DNA from: Streptomyces griseoruber
GTDB taxonomy: Bacteria > Actinomycetota > Actinomycetes > Streptomycetales > Streptomycetaceae
Reading direction: 5' to 3'
DNA length: 64,000 bases
Assembly (NCBI RefSeq): GCF_001514205.1
Contig: NZ_KQ948779.1
Location: forward strand, 134,955-198,954
Part shown: positions 1-10,542 of the stretch, piece after piece
Position numbering within the stretch: the first letter of the stretch is position 1
Layout: every line of letters starts with the position of its first letter
Program-made: the position numbers and the translations under genes
Notes under the pieces: generated by a model
The model's input: only the letters and a program-made list of their open reading frames with translations
Databases searched by the model: none
What the model was told of the DNA's origin: nothing

Positions 1-918
1 GAGGGCGGACGGTCGAACCTCACGTACGAGATCGGCGACGGTACGGGCAGGTGGGTCGTACGGCGGCCCCCGCTCGGCCATGTGCTGGCCACCGCGCACG
101 ACATGAAGCGCGAGCACCGGGTGATCAGCGCCCTGCACCCGACGAGCGTGCCGGTGCCGCGCCCAGTGCTGCTGTGCGAGGACGAGCAGGTCCTCGGATC
201 GCCCTTCTACATCATGGAATTCGTCGAGGGCACCCCGTACCGCACGGCCGCCGAGCTGGCCCCGATCGGCGCGGAGCGCACCCGGGGCGCGCTGCTGTCG
301 CTGGTGGACACGCTGGTGGAGCTGCACGCGGTGGACCCGGCCGAGGTGGGTCTGGCCGACTTCGGGCGCCCCGAGGGCTTCCTGGACCGCCAGCTCCGCC
401 GCTGGGGCAAGCAGCTCGACGCCTCCCGCAGCCGCGACCTGGCCGGCATCGACGAGCTGCACGCGGCGCTCGGCCGTGAGCTGCCCTCCTCCCCCGCCCC
501 GGCGGTCGTGCACGGCGACTACCGCCTCGACAACGTCCTGATCGGCACCGACGACCGCATCAAGGCGATCCTCGACTGGGAGATGTCGACGCTCGGCGAC
601 CCGCTGACCGACCTGGGCCTGCTGGTGATGTACAGCGTGCCGCTGGAGCTGCCGAACTCCCCCATCTCCACGACCGCCTCGGCCGCCGGGCACCCGTCGC
701 CGGCCGAGCTGATCGAGCGGTACGCGGCGCGCTCGGGGCGCGATGTCTCGGCCGTCTCCTGGTACACGGCGTTCGCCTGGTTCAAGCTCGCCGTGATCCT
801 GGAGGGCATCCACTACCGGTACACGCTGGGCCAGACGGTCGGGCGCGGCTTCGACCGGATCGGGGAGCTCGTCCCCGTCTTCATCGAGCACGGACTGACC
901 ACTCTTCAGGAAGGCTGA
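1..918 (+). CDS. APH-family phosphotransferase (acyl-CoA-linked kinase), 5' partial
   Basis: The frame is open from base 1, beginning EGGRSNLTY (part of the nucleotide-binding N-lobe), and runs about 305 residues to the stop, so only the extreme N-terminus lies outside the window. The catalytic loop VHGDYRLDN has its HGD at residues 171-173 of the visible part, and the metal-binding DWE is at 192-194. Five bases separate the stop from the next ATG, so it is cotranscribed with the acyl-CoA dehydrogenase. APH kinases paired or fused with ACADs (LvaA/LvaC of pseudomonads, mammalian ACAD10/11) phosphorylate 4-hydroxyacyl-CoAs; I infer a similar role. Aminoglycoside resistance is unlikely given this partner. 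Confidence 0.9.
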   Translation, partial: EGGRSNLTYEIGDGTGRWVVRRPPLGHVLATAHDMKREHRVISALHPTSVPVPRPVLLCEDEQVLGSPFYIMEFVEGTPYRTAAELAPIGAERTRGALLSLVDTLVELHAVDPAEVGLADFGRPEGFLDRQLRRWGKQLDASRSRDLAGIDELHAALGRELPSSPAPAVVHGDYRLDNVLIGTDDRIKAILDWEMSTLGDPLTDLGLLVMYSVPLELPNSPISTTASAAGHPSPAELIERYAARSGRDVSAVSWYTAFAWFKLAVILEGIHYRYTLGQTVGRGFDRIGELVPVFIEHGLTTLQEG

Positions 919-923
919 CCGCC

Positions 924-2138
<1,215 letters not shown>

Positions 2139-2145
2139 GGCACGC

Positions 2146-2182
2146 GGTAAGGGGCGGTCGCCATGGACGACCGCCCCTTACC
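2146..2182. terminator. Bidirectional terminator hairpin
   Basis: A perfect 15-bp stem (GGTAAGGGGCGGTCG paired with its complement) with a 7-base loop sits in the 62-bp gap between the convergent acyl-CoA dehydrogenase and TetR genes. There is no U-tract, as is common in Streptomyces. It can serve both strands. Confidence 0.8.
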
Positions 2183-2200
2183 CACGCGTTCTCACGCGCT

Positions 2201-2803
2201 CTACGGCCGCAGGGCTCGCAGCAGCAGGTCCGCCAGGTGGTCGGCGACCTCCTGGGCGCCCATCGGGCCGTCCGGGCGGTACCACGTGGACAGGTGGTGG
2301 ACGGAGCCGAAGTGGTAGTCCACCACCAGGTCGGCCGGGGTCGCCGTGGAGAAGACGCCGGCCTCCTGGCCCTCCTCGACGAGCGCCCGGAAGCGTTCGT
2401 GGTAGCGCCGGCGCGCGGCGCGGACCTGCTTGTTCTTCTCGGGGCTCAGATGGTGCATCGAGCGGAAGAAGATCATCGCGTCGTCGAGGTTCTCGATCGT
2501 CGTGACGACGACGTCGGCCGCCGCGCCCCGCAGCCGCTTCTCGATCGGCTCGTCGGCGTCGGCGAAGGCGTCCAGGCGTTCCTGCTGGACGCGCAGCACG
2601 CGCGCGTACACCTCGTGCAGCAGATCGTCCTTGGAACCGAAGTAGTGGTACAGCGCCCCCTTGGTGACGCCGGCCGCCTCGACGATCTCCTGTACGGAGG
2701 TCCGGTCGTAGCCCTGTTCGGCGAAGAGCCGGGTGGCGGCGGCGAGGAGCCGTTGCGGAACAGGGGCCTCCGAGCCGTCCGTCGTCCTGGGCACTGCCGC
2801 CAC
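2201..2803 (-). CDS. TetR/AcrR family regulator
   Basis: A 200-residue TetR protein. The helix-turn-helix lies at about residues 17-63 (RLLAAATRLFAEQGYDRTSV, then GVTKGALYHYFGSK). The C-terminal ligand domain is typical of regulators of acyl-CoA genes. The gene starts 17 bases after the stop of the CoA ligase on the same strand, so it is the third gene of the SDR - ligase - TetR operon and probably controls that operon's promoter. The palindrome at 5287-5302 upstream of the SDR is the obvious operator candidate, and a near-identical site at 25809-25824 suggests a second target. Confidence 0.93.
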   Translation of the reverse strand: MAAVPRTTDGSEAPVPQRLLAAATRLFAEQGYDRTSVQEIVEAAGVTKGALYHYFGSKDDLLHEVYARVLRVQQERLDAFADADEPIEKRLRGAAADVVVTTIENLDDAMIFFRSMHHLSPEKNKQVRAARRRYHERFRALVEEGQEAGVFSTATPADLVVDYHFGSVHHLSTWYRPDGPMGAQEVADHLADLLLRALRP

Positions 2804-2820
2804 CTGCCTTCCTTCTCGTT

Positions 2821-4485
2821 CTACTGGTCGTGCGCGCGGGAACGCAGTTCCCGACGGAGGATCTTCCCACTCGCCGTCTTGGGCAGGTCGGGGAGGATCT
2901 CCACCTGACGCGGATATTTGTACGCCGCCAGTCTGTCCTTGCAGTAGGCGGCGAGCGTATCGGCATCCGCGTCCGCGCCGGGACGCAGGCTGATGTACGC
3001 CTTGACGGTCTCGCCCCGGTAGCCGTCGGGCACACCGACGACGGCGGCCTCGCGCACGGCGGGATGGGTGTACAGCACGTCCTCGACCTCGCGCGGCCAG
3101 ACCTTGAAACCGGACGCGTTGATCATGTCCTTCTTGCGGTCGACGACGTACAGCCAGCCCCGCTCGTCCATGAACCCGATGTCACCGGTGCGCAGTTCGC
3201 CGTCGGGGAAGGCCTCGGCGGTCGCCTCGGGCCGCCGCCAGTAGCCGGGGACGACCTGCGGCCCCCGTACGACGATCTCGCCCTGTTCGCCGAAGGGCAC
3301 CTCCTCGCCCCGGTCGTCGAGGATCCGTACGACGGTGTCGGGCCCCGGCAGGCCCACGGCGAGGGTGCCGGAGGCCGGGTCGACGGGCGCCTCGTGCTGG
3401 GGCGGGACGGAGGCGCAGGGCGCGGTGCACTCGGTGAGCCCGTAGCCGTTGCGGATGTACGGCCCGAAGCCCGCCCGGAACTTCTCCACCAGGGCCGGCG
3501 GCACGGGGGCGCCGCCGGAGGAGATGTTCACGAAGGAGGAGAAGTGCTCCCGGGTCGCGGCCGGGTGGGCGGCGAGCGCCATGAAGGCCGTGGAGGGGCC
3601 GACGGTGTAGTGCGGCCGGTGCTCGGCGAACGCCTCCAGCACGACGCCCGCCTCGAAGCGGTACGTCAGCACCAGGGTGCCCGCGCTGTTCAGACAGGCG
3701 CCGAGCTGGCAGACCATGCCCGTGATGTGGAACAGGGGCGCAAGGGCGTAGTAGACGGGCGCCTCGGGCAGAGGGAGCCCCCTGCTCTGCCGCTCGGTGT
3801 TGGCCATGATGTTGCCGTGCGTGTTGGTCGCGCCCTTGGGGGTGCCGCTGGTGCCCGAGGTGTAGCTGATCAGGGCGATGTCGGCGGGGGCGAGGCCCGG
3901 GAGTTCGGGAGCCTTGTGGCCGGCGCGGGCGACGGCGGTGAGGTCGTCGGCGTCCGGGGCCTGCGGCAGCCGTTCGAAGGTCAGCACCCGCGCGTCGCCA
4001 CGGGTCTGGAAGTCCAGCTCGCAGGCGGTGAGCACGATCCGCACCGGCGAGCCGGCCGCCGTCTCGCGCAGATACGACTCCCAGGCCCGGTCGGCGCAGA
4101 CCAGCGCGGCCACCTCGCCGTCCCGCAGGACGTGGGCGACCTCCCCCGCCTTGTACATGGGGTTGACCGGGACGACGATCGCGCCCGCCTTCCAGGCCCC
4201 GAACAGGGCGAGGACGAAGGCCGGGGAGTTCTGGAGCAGGACCGCCACCCGGTCGCCGCGCTCCAGGCCGCGCGCGGCGAGGTGCCCGGCGACGGAGTCG
4301 CTGAGCTCGTCCAGCTCGCGGTAGGTGAGCCGCCCGTCGAAGTAGGCGAGGGCGGTGCGGTCCGGGGCCTCGGCGACGGACCGGCGCAGCGCCCGCACCA
4401 GGGAGTCGGCGGGGTCGATCGGGGCCCGCTGGGCGTCGTCGAGCAGGGCCACCCAGGGCTTGGCCGCGTAACGCGAGGCGGTCAC
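2821..4485 (-). CDS. AMP-forming acyl-CoA synthetase (long-chain-fatty-acid--CoA ligase family)
   Basis: A 554-residue ANL-superfamily enzyme that activates a carboxylic acid to its CoA thioester through an acyl-adenylate. Visible motifs are the phosphate loop YTSGTSGTPKGA, the adenine-binding YGLTECTAPC, the hinge region GELRTGDIGFMDERGWLYVV with DRKKDMI, and the C-terminal catalytic lysine in LPKTASGKILRREL. The GTG start at 4485 gives MTASRYAAKPW and overlaps the SDR stop as GTGA, indicating translational coupling. The acid substrate cannot be read from sequence. Neighbouring kinase/ACAD genes suggest it feeds the same pathway, as LvaE-type ligases do. Confidence 0.93.
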   Translation of the reverse strand: MTASRYAAKPWVALLDDAQRAPIDPADSLVRALRRSVAEAPDRTALAYFDGRLTYRELDELSDSVAGHLAARGLERGDRVAVLLQNSPAFVLALFGAWKAGAIVVPVNPMYKAGEVAHVLRDGEVAALVCADRAWESYLRETAAGSPVRIVLTACELDFQTRGDARVLTFERLPQAPDADDLTAVARAGHKAPELPGLAPADIALISYTSGTSGTPKGATNTHGNIMANTERQSRGLPLPEAPVYYALAPLFHITGMVCQLGACLNSAGTLVLTYRFEAGVVLEAFAEHRPHYTVGPSTAFMALAAHPAATREHFSSFVNISSGGAPVPPALVEKFRAGFGPYIRNGYGLTECTAPCASVPPQHEAPVDPASGTLAVGLPGPDTVVRILDDRGEEVPFGEQGEIVVRGPQVVPGYWRRPEATAEAFPDGELRTGDIGFMDERGWLYVVDRKKDMINASGFKVWPREVEDVLYTHPAVREAAVVGVPDGYRGETVKAYISLRPGADADADTLAAYCKDRLAAYKYPRQVEILPDLPKTASGKILRRELRSRAHDQ

Positions 4486-5246
4486 CCGGCGGCCTCCCAC
4501 TTCTGCTGGAGGTGGTTCATGTTGCCCAGCCAGCGATCGGGTTCGGCGGCGCGCACCTGGTAGTAACCGGCGACCTCGGGGTGCGGCAGGATCAGGAACC
4601 GGTCCTCCTCGATGCCCTTGAACAGGGCGTCCGCCACGTCCTCCGGCTCGATCGCGGTCGGCTTGAGCACCAGGTCGCCCGCGCTGCCGGTGGCGTCCAG
4701 CATGTCGGTGCGCACGCCCTGCGGACAGATCGCGTGGACCTTGATCCCGCGGTGGCGGTAGGTGAGCGAGAGCCACTCGGCGAAGGCGTACGCGCCGTGC
4801 TTGGTGACGCTGTACGGCGCGGCGCCGATCATCGTGAGCAGTCCGGCGGCGGAGACGGTGGAGACGAACCGCCCGCCGCCCCGCTCCAGCCAGTCCGGCA
4901 GCAGGGCGTGGGCCGCCCGCACATGGGCCATGACATTGACGTCCCAGGCCTGCGCCCACACGGCCTCGCCGGCCGCCTCCGAACCGCCGGAGGCGACTCC
5001 CGCGTTGGCGCAGTAGACGTCCACGGTGCCGCCGAGCGCCTCCCGGGCGGGGCCGACGATCGCCGAGGCGTCCCCGGGCACGGCGATCCCGCCGATCTCG
5101 TCGGCGACGGCCCGCGCCCGCCCCGCGTCCAGGTCGTTGACGACGACTCTGGCCCCCTCGGCGGCGAAGCGACGGGCCAGCGCGGCCCCGATGCCACCCC
5201 CCGCCCCGGTGACGACCACTCCAGCACCCTGCACGGCTTCCACCAT
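4482..5246 (-). CDS. Short-chain dehydrogenase/reductase (SDR)
   Basis: A 254-residue classical SDR. The Rossmann motif TGAGGGIG is at residues 13-20, NAG at 81-83, and the catalytic Ser132, Tyr145 and Lys149 (YSVTK) are all present. D38 at the end of strand beta-2 suggests NAD(H) preference. It is the first gene of the operon with the CoA ligase and TetR, with its stop overlapping the ligase GTG. In an Lva-like scheme it would interconvert a 4-oxo and a 4-hydroxy group, but that is inference. Its promoter carries the palindrome at 5287-5302. Confidence 0.93.
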   Translation of the reverse strand: MVEAVQGAGVVVTGAGGGIGAALARRFAAEGARVVVNDLDAGRARAVADEIGGIAVPGDASAIVGPAREALGGTVDVYCANAGVASGGSEAAGEAVWAQAWDVNVMAHVRAAHALLPDWLERGGGRFVSTVSAAGLLTMIGAAPYSVTKHGAYAFAEWLSLTYRHRGIKVHAICPQGVRTDMLDATGSAGDLVLKPTAIEPEDVADALFKGIEEDRFLILPHPEVAGYYQVRAAEPDRWLGNMNHLQQKWEAAG

Positions 5247-5286
5247 CGGTCTCCTTCGACACGACGCGACTCGGCTCAGCGCCAGA

Positions 5287-5302
5287 CTAACCGGTCGGTA
5301 TG
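5287..5302. promoter_or_regulatory. Candidate TetR operator, SDR-ligase-TetR operon
   Basis: CTAACCGGTCGGTATG lies 41 bases upstream of the SDR ATG. Thirteen of its 16 positions are consistent with a C-N2-ACCG-N2-CGGTATG pattern that recurs as a perfect palindrome at 25809-25824 before the molybdopterin oxidoreductase. It is placed as expected for autoregulation by the operon's own TetR. Confidence 0.6.
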
Positions 5303-5429
5303 TACCAGGGAAGGGTGGCCGTGACGATGCGGGCGCCCGGTGGCGGGATGAGCGTGACGTATGGCCAAGTTCGCCGGTTAGCAGGACGATACGCCGCACA
5401 TCGCACTGCCCCGGGGGACGGGAGCCACC

Positions 5430-6710
5430 ATGGCACAACCGACGATGAGCGTGAGCCCGTACTGGGAACTGACCTTCGACGCGGACGGCGACGCGGACAC
5501 CGCACAGCGCGACCGTCTGCTGACCGGCGCGAAACAGCGGAAGATCCGCGACCTGATCCTCTTCTCGCACGGCTGGAACAACGACCGCACCGGCGCCACC
5601 CGCCTCTACAGCGGCTTCTTCGCACCGATCCCCGCCCTCGCCCCGCCGACCGCGAGGATCGGCTACGCGGGCGTGGTGTGGCCGTCGATGCGGTTCTGCG
5701 ACGAGCCGATCCCCGACTTCCCGCACCCGGCGGCGGCGCTGGGGACCCCGGGGCTGGACGACGGCACCCGGCACGCGCTCCTGGAGACCTTCCCCGGCAG
5801 GGCGACCGTGGTCGAGAGCATCGTACGGCTGCTGGAGCAGCGGCCGCCGGAGGCGAGCGAGCTGGAGGAGTTCGGCCGGCTGGTGCGGGAGCTGGTGGAC
5901 GCGGTCCCGCCGGGCCCGCAGGCGCCGTTCGCCGCCGACACGCTCGCCGAGGGCGTGCCGCAGGACGAGCCGGAGATGTTCACCGGGTCGACGGCTGCCG
6001 CCTGCACCGCGTTCGCGACGGCCCTGGCCGGCCTCGACGGCGACGGCGAGGTGCGCGGCTTCGCGCTGCCCAACCCCTGGGACGGGGCGAAGGAACTGCT
6101 GCGGCAGGCGACGTACTACGCGATGAAACGGCGCGCGGGGACGGTCGGCGAACGAGGGCTCGGGCCGCTGATCGGACGGCTGGCCAAGGCGGCGCCCGGG
6201 GTGCGGGTGCACCTGGTGGGGCACAGCTTCGGCGGACGGCTGGTGTCGTTCGCGCTGCGCGGGCTGCCCGAGGGGGTGCGCGCGGTGAAGTCGGTGACGC
6301 TGCTCCAGGGCGCCTTCTCGCACTACGCGTTCGCCGCGCAAGGAGTGCTCCAGGGGCACCAGAACCGGATCGACGGCCCCCTGGTGTGCTGCTACTCGCG
6401 GTTCGACCAGGCGCTGAGCACGATGTATCCGCTGGCCTCCCGGATGGCCGGCGACGACCGGGGGCTGATCGGGGAGGTGCTGGGCGCCGAGTGGGGCGCC
6501 ATGGGCCACGACGGGGTGCAGTCGGTGCCGGACACGCGCGCGTACCGGCTCGCCGAGGTGCTGGCCCCCGGGAGACTGCCGGCCTCGGGGTGCGTGAACG
6601 TCGACGCGGCCGAGGTGGTCCGGAGGGGCGGGGCGCCGGCCGGGGCGCACAGTGACATCGTGCACCCCGAGCTGGCACGGGTGGTGCTGGCGGCGGGCCG
6701 CATCACCTAG
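5430..6710 (+). CDS. Alpha/beta-hydrolase fold protein of unknown substrate
   Basis: A 426-residue protein with no signal peptide. LFSHGWNND near residue 48 fits the oxyanion-hole strand of alpha/beta hydrolases, and VGHSFGGR places the nucleophile at Ser266. The wide separation between these motifs means a large insertion (residues about 80-230) before the nucleophile elbow. The catalytic acid and histidine are not obvious; DTRAYR or DIVHPEL near the C-terminus are candidates. It stands alone, divergent from the SDR operon, and its stop is embedded in a terminator hairpin. I recognise the fold but not a specific family function. Confidence 0.85.
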   Translation: MAQPTMSVSPYWELTFDADGDADTAQRDRLLTGAKQRKIRDLILFSHGWNNDRTGATRLYSGFFAPIPALAPPTARIGYAGVVWPSMRFCDEPIPDFPHPAAALGTPGLDDGTRHALLETFPGRATVVESIVRLLEQRPPEASELEEFGRLVRELVDAVPPGPQAPFAADTLAEGVPQDEPEMFTGSTAAACTAFATALAGLDGDGEVRGFALPNPWDGAKELLRQATYYAMKRRAGTVGERGLGPLIGRLAKAAPGVRVHLVGHSFGGRLVSFALRGLPEGVRAVKSVTLLQGAFSHYAFAAQGVLQGHQNRIDGPLVCCYSRFDQALSTMYPLASRMAGDDRGLIGEVLGAEWGAMGHDGVQSVPDTRAYRLAEVLAPGRLPASGCVNVDAAEVVRRGGAPAGAHSDIVHPELARVVLAAGRIT

Positions 6711-6723
6711 GACGCGGCCCGCC
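6692..6723. terminator. Terminator hairpin over the hydrolase stop codon
   Basis: A 10-bp perfect stem (GGCGGGCCGC with its complement) and a 12-base loop contains the TAG stop of the hydrolase and ends 10 bases before the convergent acylase gene. It is likely to terminate both transcripts. Confidence 0.65.
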
Positions 6724-6733
6724 GTCGTAGCGC

Positions 6734-9523
6734 CTAGCGGTGGGACGTGAACTCGACCACCTGCTGGAAGGTGGGCCGGTTCTGCCAGCTGATGTTGTAG
6801 TGCTTGATGCCGCCCAGGGTGCGCTGGACGATCGAGTCGGCGCACCACTGGTCGCCCGCCGAGCACAGGGTGTCACCCGGGTAGACCTGGGCCGCGGTCT
6901 TGCCGGCCGCCGTCTTCAGGGTGCTGATCAGGACGTCCCGGCAGCCGCTGAGCGTGCCGCCGCCGCAGTACTTCTGCGTCAGGCCGCCCTGCACCGTCTG
7001 ACCGAGCACGGCCCGGATGTCCTTGTCGACATAGCTCCACCAGCCGTACTGGAAGGAGCTTCCGGCGTGCGCCCCGGTCGGGCCGTGGGCGGCCGACGGG
7101 GACTCGTCGATCGGCAGGTTGGCGGTGAACGCGGTGTACAGGTCGGTGCCGAGTCCGGGTTCGAACTCGCCCTGGACCAGCAGCGGCCACCAGGCGTCCA
7201 GGATGCGGATCGCGTCGGCGTTGGCGTAGGTCTTCGAGCCGGCCGAGGTCTCGGTGCGCTTGCCGCCCGCGGTCAGCCAGGTCTGGAGCTTGGTCACCGC
7301 CGCCGCGGCGGTGGAGTCGGTGACCGTGGAGCTGTTGATCACCTTCAGCAGGTTGGGCAGGACGGCCTCGGCGCGCAGATCCGCGAGGGAGGCGTCCGCC
7401 ATCGCCTTCACCAGGGAGGCCCGGGTGACCCCGCCGGCCGCGACCAGCGCCTTGACCCGGCTCTCCAGGAGGTTGCCGCGGTGCACGGAGCCGTCGCCCC
7501 AGGAGGCCGTGGTGTAGTTCAGGGCCTGTTTGTTGTTCCAGGAGATGTAGTAGTCCTGGTCGATGGAGTTGGGGTGCTCCGAGGCCGTGGTGTAGGTGGC
7601 CGTGTTGGTGGCCGGCACCCAGTTCTTCCACTCGTACGCCGCCTGCGCCCACACCGGGAACTCGGAGTCGACGCCGGTCGCGCGCACCGGGTTGTCACCG
7701 CTGTTGTAGTACGCGGTGTGCGTGGAGTCGGCGTAGAACCAGTTGAAGGTGTAGTTGATGTGCTGCACCGCGCTCTGGAACGTCTGCGGGCTCTTGACGT
7801 AGTCCGGGTCGTTCAGCATCTGGAAGCCGATGATGGAGTCGGCCTCGTGCATGAACGACGAGCGCAGGGTGGTGTAGGCGACCTTCTTGCCGCCGACGGT
7901 CGCCCGGTACTCCACGGGGCCGTACTTGGTGCGGTACACCCGCATCGTGTACGAGCCCGCCGCGGTGGCGTCGGCGGTGGTCGGCTTCCAGGAGTTCTTC
8001 TGCTCGACCACGTCCATGGCCGTGCAGGTGCCGTGGTACAGGTAGTGGTAGTCGTCCTGGCACAGTTCGACCGCGTAGGTGTCGATGATGTCCTGGCCGG
8101 AGGTCGTGGCGGACCACGAGTAGTCCTGGCCGCGGCCCAGTTCGACGTACATGCTCAGCCCCGCGAAGGAGGCGCCGCGGGCGCTGATGCCCGGGCCCTG
8201 GATCTCCTGGAGCATGAGCAGCTGCGGGGCGAAGTAGCCGGTCTGCGGTCCGAAGACGGCGATCGGGTGGCCGCTCGCGGTGTACTTGCCGCTCACGACG
8301 AGGGCGTTGGACATACCGCGCTTCGCCGAGCTGAGGGCGGTCGCGGTGGCCGCCGCGGCGGTGGCGGAGGCGCTCTGGTCGCCGCCGGTGCCGGTGGCGT
8401 CGTAGACCAGCGGCTGGGTGCTGACCGAGCCGGAGTCCGGCAGCGCCTGGCCCTGCGCGGTGTCGGGCTTGGCGCCGTACGGGAAGCTCTCGCCGTTGTG
8501 GACGGTGAGGACGGCCTCGGGGTCGTTGCGCTCGCGGAACGCCTCCCAGGCCTTGGTGCCCTCGGTCACGCCGTACTTCTCCTGCGCCTCGAGCAGCGAG
8601 ATGGCGTTGTTGACCTCGCCGCCGCCGCCGGAACCGAAGAGCGCGCCGATCACCGAGGCGAGCGCCACCATGTCGGTGATCTTGAAGTGGTCGATGGTGC
8701 CCGCGTTGGTGATTGAGTCCTTGTGGCCGGTCAGGACGTACTCACCGGGGAAGTAGCGACCGCTGTCGGAGGCGTCGATGTAGGAGTTGATGCCGTCGAG
8801 GTAGGCGTTCGCGTCCGCGAGGGCCTGTTGGCCGCGGGTGCCGTTGGTCGCGACGGCGTTGTCGATCTGGGCCTGGAGGTCTGCCTCGGTGTACGGAGCG
8901 TTGCGCCAGAACTGCTGCTCGAGACCCTGGTTGGAGGGGTCGCCGCCGGCGAAGGTGGTGAGCTGGCCGCGGCCGACGTGGCGGAAGACGTCCATCAGCC
9001 ACAGCCGGTCCTGGGCGGCGGCATACCCGGCGCCGAACTCGGTGCCGTATCTGGTGGTACCGGTGATGTGCGGAACGCCCGTCTTCTTGTCGCGGACGAT
9101 CTTCACATCGGTGCGGCCGGCGGGACTCAGGGTGGAGGCGACTTGATCGGAAGCGACACCGAACGACGCGTCGTTGAAGAAGGTGTTGATCGTGGCGTTG
9201 GTGAGACCGGAGTAGCCCTTGGCCAGGTTGGCGTAGGGGCCGAGCTGGTCCTCGGCGTGGTCGGGCTGGGTGCCGAAGGCCTGGTTGAGCAGGATCTGCG
9301 CGAGGGTGGCGTTGCCGTTCTCGCCGGGCGGCAGGATGTCGGAACACTGGCCGCCGCAGTAGTCGTTCGCCGCGGTGGCGTCGGCCGCCGCGGCGGTCGT
9401 CTGGGCAAGGGGCGACAAAAGACCGGCAATGAGGGCGCATACGGATGCGGTCTTCAGGAACCCGGGGAATCTGCCGGGAGTTCTCAGTCTGTCGAGAGTG
9501 AAGCGGGGGGTTCGCCGTGGCAT
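6734..9523 (-). CDS. Secreted penicillin-acylase family (Ntn) amidohydrolase
   Basis: A 929-residue precursor with a long basic N-terminus and a hydrophobic signal segment ending near AAAADA (about residue 48). N-terminal nucleophile hydrolases of this family cleave themselves into alpha and beta chains, the beta chain starting with the catalytic serine. GMSNALVVSG places that serine at about residue 405, giving an alpha chain of about 350 residues and a beta chain of about 525, which is usual. FGPQTGYFAPQ follows, as in penicillin and acyl-homoserine-lactone acylases. Likely substrates are N-acylated amides such as AHLs, beta-lactams or lipopeptides, but sequence alone does not decide. Monocistronic, with SD AGGAG before the ATG. 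Confidence 0.92.
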   Translation of the reverse strand: MPRRTPRFTLDRLRTPGRFPGFLKTASVCALIAGLLSPLAQTTAAAADATAANDYCGGQCSDILPPGENGNATLAQILLNQAFGTQPDHAEDQLGPYANLAKGYSGLTNATINTFFNDASFGVASDQVASTLSPAGRTDVKIVRDKKTGVPHITGTTRYGTEFGAGYAAAQDRLWLMDVFRHVGRGQLTTFAGGDPSNQGLEQQFWRNAPYTEADLQAQIDNAVATNGTRGQQALADANAYLDGINSYIDASDSGRYFPGEYVLTGHKDSITNAGTIDHFKITDMVALASVIGALFGSGGGGEVNNAISLLEAQEKYGVTEGTKAWEAFRERNDPEAVLTVHNGESFPYGAKPDTAQGQALPDSGSVSTQPLVYDATGTGGDQSASATAAAATATALSSAKRGMSNALVVSGKYTASGHPIAVFGPQTGYFAPQLLMLQEIQGPGISARGASFAGLSMYVELGRGQDYSWSATTSGQDIIDTYAVELCQDDYHYLYHGTCTAMDVVEQKNSWKPTTADATAAGSYTMRVYRTKYGPVEYRATVGGKKVAYTTLRSSFMHEADSIIGFQMLNDPDYVKSPQTFQSAVQHINYTFNWFYADSTHTAYYNSGDNPVRATGVDSEFPVWAQAAYEWKNWVPATNTATYTTASEHPNSIDQDYYISWNNKQALNYTTASWGDGSVHRGNLLESRVKALVAAGGVTRASLVKAMADASLADLRAEAVLPNLLKVINSSTVTDSTAAAAVTKLQTWLTAGGKRTETSAGSKTYANADAIRILDAWWPLLVQGEFEPGLGTDLYTAFTANLPIDESPSAAHGPTGAHAGSSFQYGWWSYVDKDIRAVLGQTVQGGLTQKYCGGGTLSGCRDVLISTLKTAAGKTAAQVYPGDTLCSAGDQWCADSIVQRTLGGIKHYNISWQNRPTFQQVVEFTSHR

Positions 9524-9735
9524 CGGCTGCTCCTAGCGACGCGGGGGAATCGGCGGAAGGTTACCGGCGGTATCCCCGGGATTGAAGATGAACATGCGTC
9601 AAGTTTTCGGCAGGTGGCGGTCACCGGAGATCGGAGGGAGCCGAATCGCATGTCGATACGTCTATTCGACGACGTCCGTACGACGACGCCGAAGTGACCG
9701 AAGTACAGGTGCAGATGTGACGGAGGTGCAAGGCG

Positions 9736-10344
9736 ATGGCGGGTTTCCGGAGTCTGGCGAGACAGGTGCGAGACCCTCGGTGCGATCTGGCACTGCGGCG
9801 TTACTCGCTCCGCAAGTGCCTTGAGCGGTTCGCCCCCTACGGGCACAGGGCGACCTGGGACCATCTCTGCTCCCGGGCCGGGTTCGGACCCGAGGACCGC
9901 TCCCCCGACCCGGCGCGGCTCGTGGCCGCGTTGGACGAGCTGGAGGAGGCGCGGGTGGTCTGGCTGGCCTATGAGGTCGAGTTCGCCGAGCGCCGCAAGA
10001 AGGAGAAGCACGACGGGCTGCGCAGGCCGGGCAGTGTCGACGACTGGCACCGGCTCACCTGGGGCGGCTTCGGCGTGGCGTGGTGCGACGACCCGCGGGT
10101 CCACCCCCGTGCGCCGCTGGCCGAGGTGCTGCGCCGGCTGATCAGCGCGCTGGAGCGGGAACCGGGCCACTCCTGCCCGGTCTGCGGCGGGGAACGCCTC
10201 CGGTGGAAGTACGACCTGGACCACGAACCGTCGTCGGGTCCGGTCTGCACGGACTGCGGCATCCTCGTGCCGCGGCCCGTCCTCACCCCCGAGGCGCTGG
10301 CGTACGCCCGGCGCGGACGACTGCTGGTGTCGGTGTCCGCCTGA
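9736..10344 (+). CDS. Conserved hypothetical protein with C-terminal zinc-ribbon
   Basis: A 202-residue protein without signal or membrane segments. The N-terminal half is basic and helical (RYSLRKCLERFAPYGHRATW). The C-terminal part has two CxxC pairs, CPVCGG near residue 153 and CTDCG near residue 176, a spacing fitting a zinc ribbon. A GGAGG Shine-Dalgarno sequence precedes the ATG by about 10 bases. It is divergent from the acylase gene and followed by a terminator hairpin, so it is transcribed alone. I do not recognise its function; nucleic-acid binding is a guess from the ribbon. Confidence 0.8.
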   Translation: MAGFRSLARQVRDPRCDLALRRYSLRKCLERFAPYGHRATWDHLCSRAGFGPEDRSPDPARLVAALDELEEARVVWLAYEVEFAERRKKEKHDGLRRPGSVDDWHRLTWGGFGVAWCDDPRVHPRAPLAEVLRRLISALEREPGHSCPVCGGERLRWKYDLDHEPSSGPVCTDCGILVPRPVLTPEALAYARRGRLLVSVSA

Positions 10345-10378
10345 GGTCCCCCTGAGAGCACGGGAGCACGAGCACACC

Positions 10379-10406
10379 GGGGGTGCGCCGGGGATGCCGC
10401 ACCCCC
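10379..10406 (+). terminator. Terminator-like hairpin
   Basis: GGGGGTGC and GCACCCCC form an 8-bp stem around a 12-base loop, 35 bases after the stop of the zinc-ribbon protein gene. Confidence 0.6.
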
Positions 10407-10542
10407 TCCGTCACGTTCGGGACGCGCCGCGCCGCGCCGCGCACAGGGGCCATAGCAGGTTCTAAACGGTTCGCTCCAGCCCTTTCCCCCCAGGAGAGTT
10501 GGGGGTGATGAAACCGAGCTGAGAAACCGAAGGAGCCCCTCG

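Noticed and set aside
1..918. Aminoglycoside resistance gene
   Set aside because: The kinase motifs are of the APH superfamily, but cotranscription with an ACAD fits acyl-CoA metabolism.
10487..10505. Riboswitch before the RNA ligase
   Set aside because: CCCCC/GGGGG around AGGAGAGTT forms only a simple 5-bp hairpin, without a recognisable aptamer.
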